From Streptomyces sp. CC0208 (lineage in GTDB: Bacteria > Actinomycetota > Actinomycetes > Streptomycetales > Streptomycetaceae), in NCBI RefSeq assembly GCF_003443735.1, contig NZ_CP031969.1:248001-312000 (forward strand): 64,000 nucleotides of DNA, written 5' to 3'. The notes under the pieces were generated by a model that was given only the letters and a program-made list of their open reading frames with translations, was not told the DNA's origin and ran no database searches. Below are positions 8,843-17,088 of this stretch, one piece after another; position 1 is the stretch's first letter; the number at the start of each line of letters is the position of its first letter. The position numbers and the translations under genes are program-made.

Positions 8843-9802
8843 TCACTTGACGGCGACCGGGTTGACAGGGGAGCCGACGGCTCCGGTGATGGGCAGAGGT
8901 GCGGCGGTGAGCCAGAACTCGTACACGCCGTCGGCCGCGCAGTCGTCGGCGAGGGTGTCGGGGTCCCACATCTCGCCGATCAGCAGGCCGATGTTGGGGA
9001 TGGCGACCTGGTGCAGCGGCTGGAAGGCGGCGTCGAACTCGTTCGGCCGCACCTCGAAGCCCCAGGTGTCGGTGGCGATCGCGGCGATCTCACTCGCGTG
9101 CAGCCAGCCGGCTGTGGTGAAGGACAGCCCCGGTGAGTCACCGCCGGCGTACTCGCCCCAGCCCTCGCGGCGAGCGCGCGCCAGCCGCCCGGTCCGTACG
9201 ACGACGAGGTCACCGTGTCCTACGGCCACGCCGTGCGCCTGAGCCGTCTCGGCCAGGTGCTCCTCCGTGATCGCGAATCCGTCCGGCAGCTCCCCCCGTT
9301 CGTCGCCGATCACCCGGCCGACGTCGAGGAGGACGCCGCGTCCGGCGACGTACGGCGCCATGTGCTCGATGCCGGTGACGAGGTCGCCTTCGGAGGTGAC
9401 CGTGGTCGCGGCGTCCCGGCCGTTCCACGCCTTGCCGTGGTCGAAGATGTGCCCGAGTCCGTCCCACTGGGTGGAGCACTGCAGCGGCATCGCGATCACA
9501 TCGTCGGCGCCGCCGATGCCGTGCGGGAAGCCCTGGTTGCCGAGGGCGGCGTCGGTACCGGTGTCCAGCATGGTGTGCACCGGGTTGGTGCGGCGGCGCC
9601 AGCCCTTCTGCGGGCCGTTCATGTCGAACCGCTGCGACAGCGAGAAGCTCACCCCCCGGCGGACCAGTGCCGCGCCTTCGCGGCGCTTGGCCTCGTCCAG
9701 GAAGTTCAGCGTGCCGAGCACGTCGTCCGCGCCCCAACGCCCCCAGTTGGAGTACGCCTTGGCGGCCTCGGCGATCGCGCCCTCGGGGTCGTGTCGGTTC
9801 AC
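8843..9802 (-). CDS. Cyclase-family metal hydrolase (kynurenine-formamidase-like)
   Basis: 319 residues from GTG 9802, overlapping the upstream FAH gene as GTGA. The Cyclase-family metal motif is seen as STQWDGLGHIFDHG, which keeps the Asp and His of the usual HTGTHxDxPxH although the first His position reads CSTQ. The phrase GWGEYAGGDSPGLSFTTAGWLH and the tail WLTAAPLPITGAVGSPVNPVAV are typical of the larger 300-residue members found in aromatic catabolic clusters. It is likely to hydrolyse an amide or lactone bond in an intermediate. It sits between FAH and monooxygenase genes in the same operon. Confidence 0.85.
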   Translation of the reverse strand: MNRHDPEGAIAEAAKAYSNWGRWGADDVLGTLNFLDEAKRREGAALVRRGVSFSLSQRFDMNGPQKGWRRRTNPVHTMLDTGTDAALGNQGFPHGIGGADDVIAMPLQCSTQWDGLGHIFDHGKAWNGRDAATTVTSEGDLVTGIEHMAPYVAGRGVLLDVGRVIGDERGELPDGFAITEEHLAETAQAHGVAVGHGDLVVVRTGRLARARREGWGEYAGGDSPGLSFTTAGWLHASEIAAIATDTWGFEVRPNEFDAAFQPLHQVAIPNIGLLIGEMWDPDTLADDCAADGVYEFWLTAAPLPITGAVGSPVNPVAVK

Positions 9803-10791
9803 AGCACCTCCGCCACACAGCGGGTGTGCTGCGCGCCGAGCCCGGTGACGGAGCCCTCCATGACGTCGCCGTCGCGCAGCAACCGGCCCCAGTGGATGCC
9901 GTTCCCGGCCGGACTGCCCGTCAACACCAGGTCGCCGGGCAGGAGTTGTGCGGTCTGCGAGATGTACGACACCAGCCGCGCGACCCCGAACAGCATGTCC
10001 TTGGTGGACTCGTCCTGCATCGTGTCGCCGTTGAGCTTGAGGGTCACCCGCAGATCGCCCGGGTCGGCGATCGACTCGGCCGGCACGATCCACGGCCCGA
10101 GCGGGGTGAAACCGGGCGCGTTCTTGCAGCGCAGCCAGTCGGTGCCGATGGCCTTCATGTCCCGGCGGAAGACCGTGGCCCGGTCGGTGAGGTCGTTGGC
10201 GATGGTGTACCCGGCGACGTACTCCAGGGCCTCCTCGACGGGCACGCGCTGGGCGGGCCTACCGATGACGACGGCCAACTCCAGCTCCCAGTCCGGTTGT
10301 TCGGCCCAGGACGGGAGCACGACGTCGTCGTAGGGACCGGTGATCGCGCTCGGCAGCCCGATGAACACGTACGGCAGGTCCTCGGCGGCCCGGCGGTCCA
10401 TGATCGCGGCGATCTCCGCACGCGCCTCCTCGACCGTGCGCGGATCGTCGGGCGAGCGGTGGGCGACCTCCAGGTCGATCACGTGCTGCCGGTAGTTGGC
10501 GCCGGACTGGAAGACCTGGCGGGGCTCGACAGGCGCCTGGACGCGCAGGCCCTCCAAGGGGCGCCAGGCGGCCGTGGGGTCGGCCGCGAGTTCGTGCAGG
10601 CGAGGGAGCAGGACGTCCCAGCGTTCGAAGATCTGCCGGGTCGTCAGGGCGGGCTCCGCGAGGGCCGCACGCAGATCCAGCACGCGTCCCCCGGGAATCA
10701 CGAGAGCGGGGAAGGATGCCTGGTCCGGCGCGGAGAGGGAGCCGAGGGCGAAGGGTCCGGAGAAGGACGCGGAAGCGGCTGCGGGTTTCAC
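9799..10791 (-). CDS. Fumarylacetoacetate hydrolase-family protein, first gene of operon
   Basis: 330 residues from GTG 10791, with GGAGGA seven bases upstream. The FAH fold is shown by FQSGANYRQHV (about 96-106), the metal region DWELELAVVIGRPAQ, GYTIANDLTDR and LLPGDLVLTGSPAGNG. It probably hydrolyses an acylpyruvate-like ring-opening product. It heads the minus-strand operon and is separated from the divergent LysR gene by 127 bases that carry repeated CCAGATT half-sites. Overlap of its stop with the next GTG suggests coupled translation. Confidence 0.9.
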   Translation of the reverse strand: MKPAAASASFSGPFALGSLSAPDQASFPALVIPGGRVLDLRAALAEPALTTRQIFERWDVLLPRLHELAADPTAAWRPLEGLRVQAPVEPRQVFQSGANYRQHVIDLEVAHRSPDDPRTVEEARAEIAAIMDRRAAEDLPYVFIGLPSAITGPYDDVVLPSWAEQPDWELELAVVIGRPAQRVPVEEALEYVAGYTIANDLTDRATVFRRDMKAIGTDWLRCKNAPGFTPLGPWIVPAESIADPGDLRVTLKLNGDTMQDESTKDMLFGVARLVSYISQTAQLLPGDLVLTGSPAGNGIHWGRLLRDGDVMEGSVTGLGAQHTRCVAEVL

Positions 10792-10802
10792 GGGAATGTC
10801 CT

Positions 10803-10856
10803 CCAGATTGCGGTGGGACCAATCTGGCGCCTCAGCAGTAATCTGGGAAATAGATT
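10803..10856. promoter_or_regulatory. LysR-type operator region with CCAGATT half-sites; possible leader hairpin
   Basis: A perfect inverted repeat CCAGATTG-N9-CAATCTGG spans 10803-10827 and contains the T-N11-A spacing of LysR boxes. A further AATCTGG lies 19 bp away at 10840-10846, and AATCT/AGATT with a 7-nt spacer spans 10840-10856. This is the multi-half-site layout expected of a LysR recognition and activation site. On the minus-strand transcript the same repeat would fold into a hairpin whose last two bases are the start of the GGAGGA ribosome-binding site. Confidence 0.6.
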
Positions 10857-10918
10857 CTTAAGATGTTGATCATCCGCTCGATAAATGTCACTTCGGGCGG
10901 CCCAGCTCTGGAGGCGTC

Positions 10919-11860
10919 GTGTCCCTCTCCGGCCTCGACCTCAATCTCGTCCTGTCCCTGCGGGCCCTGCTGGAGGAACGCAATGTCACCCGCGCCGGGC
11001 AACGCGTCGGGCTCAGCCAACCGGCCATGAGTGCCGCGCTGGCACGCCTGCGCCGCCACTTCGACGACGACCTGATCTCGCGCGCCGGCAAACAGTACGA
11101 ACTCACCGCCCTCGGCCGTGCCCTGCAGGACCGCACCGCGACCGCCTGCGACCTGCTGGAACGGGTCTTCACCAGCAGGGCCGACTTCGCCCCCGGCAGC
11201 GAGGAGCACGAGTTCACCCTGCTCACGTCCGACTACGCGCTCAGCGTCTTCGGCGCCGAGCTCGCCCAGCGGGTGCACGCCGAGGCCCCGGGGGTACGGC
11301 TGCGCTTCCAGCGGACGCCCGGCGACGTCACGGAGGACACCGAAACGCTGCTCAGCACGGCCGACGGACTGTTCATGCCGCACGGCGTCATCAGCGGATT
11401 CCCCGCCGTGGAACTGTTCGCCGACCGCTGGGTCTTCCTCGTCGCCGAGACCAACGACGAGGTCGGCGACCAGCTGACCATGGACGACCTGGCACGCCTG
11501 CCCTGGGTCGCCTATCAGCGCACCTACGACGCCCCGGCCGCCCGGCAGTTGAGCATGCTCGGCATCGAACCGCACGTCGAGGTCTCCGTCGACAGCTTCC
11601 AGGCGCTGCCCTTCCTGGTCGCCGGAACCCGGCGGATCGCCCTGGTGCAACAGCGTCTGGCCGAGCTTCTGAGCGGGGTGGCCGCCGTACGCCGGATGGA
11701 GGCGCCGTACGGGGCGGTCCCTCTCCAGGAGGCGCTGTGGTGGCATCCGGTGCACACCCACGACGCGGCCCACATCTGGCTGCGCGAGACCGCGGCCCGA
11801 GTGGGAGCGGAACTGGCGCCGTCCGAACCCCGCCCACCCGCCGCCGTCCCATCGAGCTAG
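10919..11860 (+). CDS. LysR-family regulator of the ring-cleavage operon
   Basis: 313 residues from GTG 10919, with GGAGG upstream. The N-terminal helix-turn-helix is NVTRAGQRVGLSQPAMSAAL (about 22-41), after LDLNLVLSLRALLEE. The start LDLNLV and the GKQYELTALG phrase place it with NahR/NodD-type activators. The C-terminal half is the periplasmic-binding-like effector domain (HEFTLLTSDYALSVF, LVAGTRRIALVQQRLA). It is divergent from the catabolic operon, and the intergenic half-sites are its probable targets. The inducer is probably the pathway substrate or an intermediate. Confidence 0.93.
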   Translation: MSLSGLDLNLVLSLRALLEERNVTRAGQRVGLSQPAMSAALARLRRHFDDDLISRAGKQYELTALGRALQDRTATACDLLERVFTSRADFAPGSEEHEFTLLTSDYALSVFGAELAQRVHAEAPGVRLRFQRTPGDVTEDTETLLSTADGLFMPHGVISGFPAVELFADRWVFLVAETNDEVGDQLTMDDLARLPWVAYQRTYDAPAARQLSMLGIEPHVEVSVDSFQALPFLVAGTRRIALVQQRLAELLSGVAAVRRMEAPYGAVPLQEALWWHPVHTHDAAHIWLRETAARVGAELAPSEPRPPAAVPSS

Positions 11861-11882
11861 CGGCGACGCCTTCAGCCCCCTC

Positions 11883-11899
11883 CATCCAGGCCCTGGATG
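11883..11899. promoter_or_regulatory. Perfect 17-bp palindrome between LysR and MFS genes
   Basis: CATCCAGG-C-CCTGGATG is a perfect palindrome 23 bases after the LysR stop. It could be an operator for the downstream transporter gene or a weak terminator (7-bp stem, 3-nt loop, no T-tract). The rest of 11861-12151 shows no gene. An AT-richer patch with TCGATATCGA at 11910-11919 may belong to the transporter promoter. Confidence 0.35.
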
Positions 11900-12151
11900 A
11901 TCCGCATCTTCGATATCGATCGGATGGGGGCTAGGCATGACCTGTTCCCTGGCCCATAGTCGTCTCAGCCCGGCGCAGGAGCCGCCCCCTCCCCCACCGC
12001 CGGGACCGCGCAGGCGCCCGGCGAGCCCATCCGCCGCGACGCCCGGCGGCCATCGGCACCCCGCTCCGAGGCCGCCACGGGTACCGGACGGTCCGTGCAC
12101 AACGGCCGCCCCAGCCCGCTCCCCTCCCGACACGCCACGTGGAGTTTCCGC

Positions 12152-13438
12152 ATGCCTGCACCCGTGTCCCCGCTCCCCGCCCCGCCGTCCGACGCGGCCG
12201 CGGACGCCCCGCCCGAGCAGATCGTGTCCGGCCCCGGCCACCGGCTTCGCCTGACGCTCCTGATGGCCGGTGCCTGTCTGCCCATCCTCGGCGCCGTGCT
12301 CATCGCCCCCGTCCTGCCGCAGATGCAGGACCACTTCGCCGACGTGCCGGGCGTGGACGCGCTCGTCCCCATGGCGCTGACCATCCCCGCCCTGTCGCTG
12401 GCGCTGCTGGCTCCCTTCGCCGGCGTCCTCGTGGACCGGCTCGGCCGCAAACGCCTGCTCGTCGTCGCGACCGTGGTGTACGCGATCCTCGGCACCGCTC
12501 CCCTGTGGCTGGACTCCCTCGTCGCCATCGTCGCCAGCCGCGCCCTCGTCGGCGTCACCGAAGCCGCCATCATGACCTGCTGCACCACGCTGCTCGGCGA
12601 CTACTACTCCGGCCGGCAACGCGACCGCTACCTCGCGATGCAGACGATGTGCGCCGCGATCTCCGCGACGGCCTTCTTCGTCCTGGGCGGCGCGGCCGGA
12701 TCGGCCGGCTGGCGCATGCCGTTCTGGGCCTACGCCGTGAGCCTGCTGCTCGCCCCCGCCATGGCCGCCTTCCTGCCCCGGCCCCGACCGCACGGCCTCG
12801 CGGACGCCCTCTCCCCCACCACCGCGGAGCCGGTCGCCGCGCGGCCCTTCCCCTGGCGTCCGCTGGCAGGCACCTGCGCGCTGACCGTCTTCGGCGCCGT
12901 CCTCTTCTACACCGTCCAGGTGGAGATGGCGTTCCTCCTTGACGACATGGGCGTGCGCAACACCGCGGTGATCGGGCTGGCCAGCGCCGGTTCCAGCGCC
13001 GCGATCGTGATCGGCGCGGTCCTCTTCACCAGGTCCGGCCGCAGCCCGCGGGACTGGCTGCCCACCGCCTTCGCCCTGTGCACCCTCGGCTTCGCGGTGA
13101 TCTGGCTCGCCCCCGATCCCGTCGTGCTGACCCTCGGTGCCGTGATCAACTGTCTGGGGGGCGGCATCATGCTGCCGAGCCTGCTCACCCTCGCCATGTC
13201 CCTGCTCGACTTCGAAGACCGTGGCCGCGGCACCGGCCTGTGGACCGGCTCCTTCTTCCTCGGCCAGTTCATCTGCCCACTCGTGGTCCTCGCCCTCGCC
13301 TCCGCCGTCGGCACTCGGGCCAACGCCCTGGGCGTACTCGCCCTCGCCGGGGCCGCAGCCACCGTCGCGCTCGGCCTCGCCGCCCGACGACGCCGTACGC
13401 AGGCCGCCCCCGAACCGGTCCGGCAATTGGCGGGCTGA
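12152..13438 (+). CDS. Major facilitator superfamily transporter
   Basis: 428 residues from ATG 12152 (GGAG eight bases upstream). About twelve hydrophobic segments are visible, beginning LTLLMAGACLPILGAVLIAP after a 35-residue proline-rich cytoplasmic start. The loop between segments 2 and 3 reads GVLVDRLGRKRLL, the MFS signature. TEAAIMTCCTTLLGDYY lies in the fourth segment. It most likely imports the aromatic substrate of the adjoining operon. A drug-export role cannot be excluded from sequence alone. It is on the same strand as LysR and the EthD gene but 291 bases from LysR. Confidence 0.9.
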   Translation: MPAPVSPLPAPPSDAAADAPPEQIVSGPGHRLRLTLLMAGACLPILGAVLIAPVLPQMQDHFADVPGVDALVPMALTIPALSLALLAPFAGVLVDRLGRKRLLVVATVVYAILGTAPLWLDSLVAIVASRALVGVTEAAIMTCCTTLLGDYYSGRQRDRYLAMQTMCAAISATAFFVLGGAAGSAGWRMPFWAYAVSLLLAPAMAAFLPRPRPHGLADALSPTTAEPVAARPFPWRPLAGTCALTVFGAVLFYTVQVEMAFLLDDMGVRNTAVIGLASAGSSAAIVIGAVLFTRSGRSPRDWLPTAFALCTLGFAVIWLAPDPVVLTLGAVINCLGGGIMLPSLLTLAMSLLDFEDRGRGTGLWTGSFFLGQFICPLVVLALASAVGTRANALGVLALAGAAATVALGLAARRRRTQAAPEPVRQLAG

Positions 13439-13577
13439 GCCGAGGCGGTGCCGGACCACCGCGAAGGCACCGCCTGTCGGGATCGGCGTCGCGGAGGTCC
13501 CCGTGACACCGATCGCCCGCCGTCCTGGTGGCCCAACGTCGCACCAGCGCAACGTCGCACCGTCGCACCGGAGAGAC

Positions 13578-14318
13578 ATGCTGAACCTGATCGCCGCCAT
13601 CCGCCGCAAGCCGGGCATGACACACCAGGCGTTCCTGCGCTACCTCCACGAGGTGCACGGAGCGCTGGCTGCCGCGAACCCGCTTCAGATCCGGCGCTAC
13701 ATACAGAACCACGTGTTCGACGCGTCCTTCGGCAGCGCGGAAGACCCGGTGTACCGCACCGAGTTCGGCCGGGACTCCGTCACCGAGCTGCAGTTCACCA
13801 GCATGGAGGCGCTGGCCACCACGATGTCCGACCCGTACTCGCGCGAGGTCATCGGCCCCGACGGCGCCCACTTCAACGACCTGCCCAGCGCCCTGGCCCT
13901 GCTGACCCGCCCCGCGGTGCTCATGCCCCCGCCGGCGTCGGCCGGGGACGAGGGCCACGTGAAGGTACTGCACTTCCTCCACGTGTCTGAAGGACTGCTC
14001 CCGGCCGACGTCACCGGGCGGTGGCGGGCCGCCCATGAGGAGGTCATCACCGAAGGGGCGCCCCATACGAAGGCGTTGCGCGGGTGTGTCCAGCACGGGC
14101 AGACCCCGGGGGCCGAGAACGCGCTGCGCCACTTCGGCGGCGGAGGCGAGCCCGCCTACGCGGGAGTCGGCGCCCTGTACTACGACTCTCCGGACGAGGC
14201 CCTGACCCACTTCCCTTCCTACGAGCGTTCGCTGCGGGACTGGTCCGCACAGGCCGGCGGCTTCTACGACCCGTCCCGCTCGTTCGTCCTCTACTGCCGC
14301 GAGGTGACCGTCTTCTGA
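13578..14318 (+). CDS. EthD-domain (dimeric alpha/beta barrel) protein
   Basis: 246 residues from ATG 13578. Two ferredoxin-like units are visible. The first begins MLNLIAAIRRKPGMTHQAFL-YLHEVHG (about 1-110) and the second begins HVKVLHFLHVSEG (about 125-240). EthD-type proteins accompany aromatic and ether degradation genes, and some members are small decarboxylases or lactone isomerases. It probably supports the ring-cleavage pathway after uptake by the MFS protein. Its 3' end overlaps the oppositely oriented next gene by 28 bases. Confidence 0.8.
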   Translation: MLNLIAAIRRKPGMTHQAFLRYLHEVHGALAAANPLQIRRYIQNHVFDASFGSAEDPVYRTEFGRDSVTELQFTSMEALATTMSDPYSREVIGPDGAHFNDLPSALALLTRPAVLMPPPASAGDEGHVKVLHFLHVSEGLLPADVTGRWRAAHEEVITEGAPHTKALRGCVQHGQTPGAENALRHFGGGGEPAYAGVGALYYDSPDEALTHFPSYERSLRDWSAQAGGFYDPSRSFVLYCREVTVF

Positions 14319-14728
14319 GCAGCCAGTGGCCCGGCGACTGAATCTTCAGAGGCGTGGTCGGTCGGCTCGCCGTACCGGAGTCCGAGGTCGCTGATCCAGT
14401 TCTGGCGAGCGGTGGGCCCGGCGGGGTCGCTGGTCAGGTCGCCGACCACAGTCAGCTCGTTCTGGAGCCAGAAGGCGTAGTTCCAACGTGCTTCCGCCTG
14501 CTCAGAGGCGTCCCGGATGCTGCGTCGGGCCTGAGTCTCAGTGTTGTAGCCGACCGTCAAGGTCGGTTGGCGAGGGTCGTCGTCCTCGTTGTGGATGAGG
14601 AAGGAGACAGCGTATATGTCGCCTGCGTCGGCAGCTGAGATGGAGGCGAGGGCACCCCCGACGAGGTGCTGAAGGTGATCGTTGAACGTCGTGGTCGGCG
14701 GGTCCTGTCGGTCGGGGTGATGGATCAT
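14291..14728 (-). CDS. Hypothetical protein, second gene of an unknown two-gene unit
   Basis: 145 residues if ATG 14728 is used, as the ATGA overlap with the upstream stop suggests; GTG 14737 is possible. The protein is acidic, with DIYAVSFLIHNEDDDPRQPTL and VGYNTETQAR forming probable beta strands, then WNYAFWLQNELTVVGD. This faintly recalls DUF4303-like proteins of polymorphic-toxin immunity loci, but the match is too weak to assert. No signal peptide. Its end overlaps the EthD gene tail-to-tail by 28 bases. Confidence 0.6.
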   Translation of the reverse strand: MIHHPDRQDPPTTTFNDHLQHLVGGALASISAADAGDIYAVSFLIHNEDDDPRQPTLTVGYNTETQARRSIRDASEQAEARWNYAFWLQNELTVVGDLTSDPAGPTARQNWISDLGLRYGEPTDHASEDSVAGPLAAQKTVTSRQ

Positions 14729-15378
14729 GAGTCCCACTGGTCGCGGTACTCGATGTGAATCTCGCGCGCATCGCCGAGAATGCCGTCGTTCGAGTGGAAC
14801 TCGGTGCAGAAGTGCGGACGGCTCGGATGGACGGGGACGTATCCGGGGCCGTTCCGGGCGACGTCGAAGAAGTGCCGGGCGGTGTCCCTGAATGCCTTCG
14901 CGCTGCCGGTCATGAAGAGAGTCTCGGCGCGGAGATGCTGGTGAAACAGATCCCGGTTCTCCTGGTAGTGCCGTGCCTCGTGATCAATCACGGCTTCGTC
15001 GGTGTGTTCTGGGCCGGGCAGCGTGACGGTCTGTGGACGCCCGGGGCCGAGCCGGCCTCGCACTTCCTTCCAGCGCGAGGGTGCGAACTGGAGCGAGTGG
15101 TGCAGCAGCACGAGATCAAGCTGCCGTGTGCCGTCTTCCGGCAGCTCGCGGGAGGGCCCACGGTTCCCCCGCATCTGCAGGTGGACCAGCGAGCGCGGTG
15201 ACGAGGCAGCGAGTTTCCACAGCGCACCGATTCGCCGGGCGGCGTCCTGATCGAGGTAGGTGTCCAGGTGCCGATCGTGGTCGATGAGTACTGCGTGGAC
15301 CAGGGGCCGGGCAGGTCGGATGACCTTGAACTCCGCGGTTCCGAGCCGTGCTTCGTGGATCGTGATGGCTAGCTTCAT
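14725..15378 (-). CDS. Hypothetical protein, first gene of an unknown two-gene unit
   Basis: 217 residues from ATG 15378, with GGAGAA upstream. I do not recognise the family. It starts MKLAITIHEARLGTAEFKVI and contains LVHAVLIDHDRHLDTYLDQD, LVLLHHSLQFAPSRWKEV, DEAVIDHEARHYQENRDLFHQH and ALFMTG-like FMTGSAKAFRDTARHFF. It is rich in His, Asp and Arg, with HEARHYQE looking like a metal-binding helix. Its stop overlaps the next start, so the two products are probably made together. Codon use is slightly less GC-biased than in the catabolic genes, compatible with acquisition. Confidence 0.65.
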   Translation of the reverse strand: MKLAITIHEARLGTAEFKVIRPARPLVHAVLIDHDRHLDTYLDQDAARRIGALWKLAASSPRSLVHLQMRGNRGPSRELPEDGTRQLDLVLLHHSLQFAPSRWKEVRGRLGPGRPQTVTLPGPEHTDEAVIDHEARHYQENRDLFHQHLRAETLFMTGSAKAFRDTARHFFDVARNGPGYVPVHPSRPHFCTEFHSNDGILGDAREIHIEYRDQWDS

Positions 15379-16340
15379 TGGTTCTCCGGGACGCGGCGGC
15401 TGACATCGGCGGCGTGAGAGGTCGTGAGAGGTCCAGTGGCCCGCTGATGCCTTCCGCCCTCGGACGGCGACTTGGGTGGGGAGAGTGCCAGGGGCGGCTG
15501 CCAGCTTCGTGTCAAAGGCAGTTGGCAGATCGTGGTTTCGAATGTCACGCCTGTCACTCCACCACGGCCGCTGGATGTTGCCGCGATTCTTCCTCAACTG
15601 GTCCCGCCGGCACGCATGGCGCCCCGGTTGCACTCCCTGTCCCGAGCAGAGGTGCGACTGGAACGACGGATCCGATCCGTGCCGCCTCGCGGGGCAGGGG
15701 CGTGACCCCGCAGGAACGAGAGGTACGACGACGGCTCCATGGCGATGCTTCCCGGGCGCAACTGTACGCACGGGACCCGATCTGCGCGCACCTCAAGGAA
15801 CGGACCTGCCGCAGGTTCTGGGGTGTCCCTTCGACCATCCGATCATGGCCAGGACCGTCCTGTCATCGGCACGCTCGAAGAAGGGGACGACGAAGGGCGC
15901 AGTTGGTCCCCGTACGAGAACCCAGCTGCTGAACTGTCCCCGGACTTGGACGACTTCGCCCCTGTGCGCATACCCCGCCTGCGTCGCAAGCTGACCGCGA
16001 TCCCGTTCCAACCGCTGCGCAGCCACTCCTTCGGCGAGGAGAAGCACCCGGCTGGCCGCCGTCCCGGCGCCGCAGATACCGCTCGAACTCCCGGGCGATC
16101 GCCTCGCCCGAGGTACCAGCGCTGGCTCGACCACATGAGCGCCGGACGCGACAACCGGGCCCTGGCGTTCACCTCACCTCGGCTCCGTGCCCATCCAAAC
16201 CGTCATCGCATGGCCCCGGAGATCTGACTGGTCGTGGGGCGATCCGGGCGTGACCCCGCGACGGTCTCCGGAAACTCCACCGAAGCTCGGTTGGTCCACC
16301 AGACTTGCTCCTGTTTCCCCACGGAGAAGGGACAGCAGGC
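15379..16340. other. 962-bp stretch without a confident gene; possible degraded coding remnants
   Basis: Third-position GC bias is weak and switches frame. The best candidate is a minus-strand frame at about 15793-16134 reading GQLATQAGYAHRGEVVQVRG and GPTAPFVVPFFERADDRTVL. A second minus frame just upstream reads AIAREFERYLRRRDGG, so this may be one frameshifted gene. Neither matches a family I know. The promoter of the isochorismatase-like gene must lie at its right end. Confidence 0.35.
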
Positions 16341-16904
16341 ATGGCGAACAGAGCACTTCTGGTGATGGACGTCCAACGGGACGTCGTGGCCATCGCCGAT
16401 GACGGTTCCGGATATCTGCCCCGCTTGCGCCGGGCGATCGACGGTGCCCGGGCTGCAGGTATCACCGTGATCTACGTGGTGCTCGGGTTACGGCCGGGCG
16501 ATCCGGAAGTCAGCCCCCGCAACCGGGTGATGACAAACGCCGTCCGGGCCGGCCTGTTCACCGAGGGTGCCCCTGGCACCGAGATCCACGACGCCGTCGC
16601 GCCCCGGCAGGGCGATGTCGTGGTCACCAAGAGGCGGGGCAGCGCGTTCTCGGGCAGCGACCTCGACCTGGTGCTCAGGGCTCGCGATATCGACAGTCTC
16701 GTCCTCACCGGCATCGCCACCAGTGCTGTGGTGCTGTCCACCCTGTGGCACGCCATCGACCTGGACTTCGACCTCACCGTCCTGGCGGATGCCTGCCTCG
16801 ACACCGATCCCGAGGTGCATCGCATGCTCATCGAGAAGCTGTTCCCGCAGTGGGCGGATGTGGTCGCCGTCGAGGACTGGATCAAGGCCATCGCACCGCA
16901 ATAG
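16341..16904 (+). CDS. Isochorismatase-like (cysteine hydrolase fold) protein without the nucleophilic Cys
   Basis: 187 residues from ATG 16341, with GGAGAAGGGA upstream. The fold is shown by LLVMDVQRD with D10, VVTKRRGSAF with K97 and LVLTGIATSAVVLSTL. In nicotinamidases and related amidases the residue aligned with V130 is the nucleophilic cysteine, so this protein cannot use that mechanism. Isochorismatases such as EntB and PhzD also lack the Cys and hydrolyse a vinyl ether. It stands alone and converges on the TetR gene, so the substrate is unknown. Confidence 0.85.
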   Translation: MANRALLVMDVQRDVVAIADDGSGYLPRLRRAIDGARAAGITVIYVVLGLRPGDPEVSPRNRVMTNAVRAGLFTEGAPGTEIHDAVAPRQGDVVVTKRRGSAFSGSDLDLVLRARDIDSLVLTGIATSAVVLSTLWHAIDLDFDLTVLADACLDTDPEVHRMLIEKLFPQWADVVAVEDWIKAIAPQ

Positions 16905-17088
16905 CGGGAGGCCGGCCGGCCCCGGTCGGACCGTGTGGGGTCCTACAGGATCTCGACGGTCCGGGCGGAACCGGTCCCTCGCCCGCGGAGTCGTCGCCCA
17001 GTGGCCCTGATGGCGCGCCCACCGGCGCCGAAACCTGCGACCGGGACAGCCGGTCGCAGTGGACGGGCGCCCGGACTGTGCGGTGCAC

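Noticed and set aside
10832..13618. A 928-codon open frame on the minus strand across the LysR and MFS region
   Set aside because: It is antisense to the clear LysR and MFS genes, is low-complexity (Gly/Glu/Gln/Arg-rich) and has no family motif. It is a by-product of GC-rich third positions.
15739..16227. A 162-codon plus-strand gene in the gap before the isochorismatase-like gene
   Set aside because: Parts look protein-like, but no ribosome-binding site, codon bias or known motif supports it, and an overlapping minus-strand frame looks about as good.
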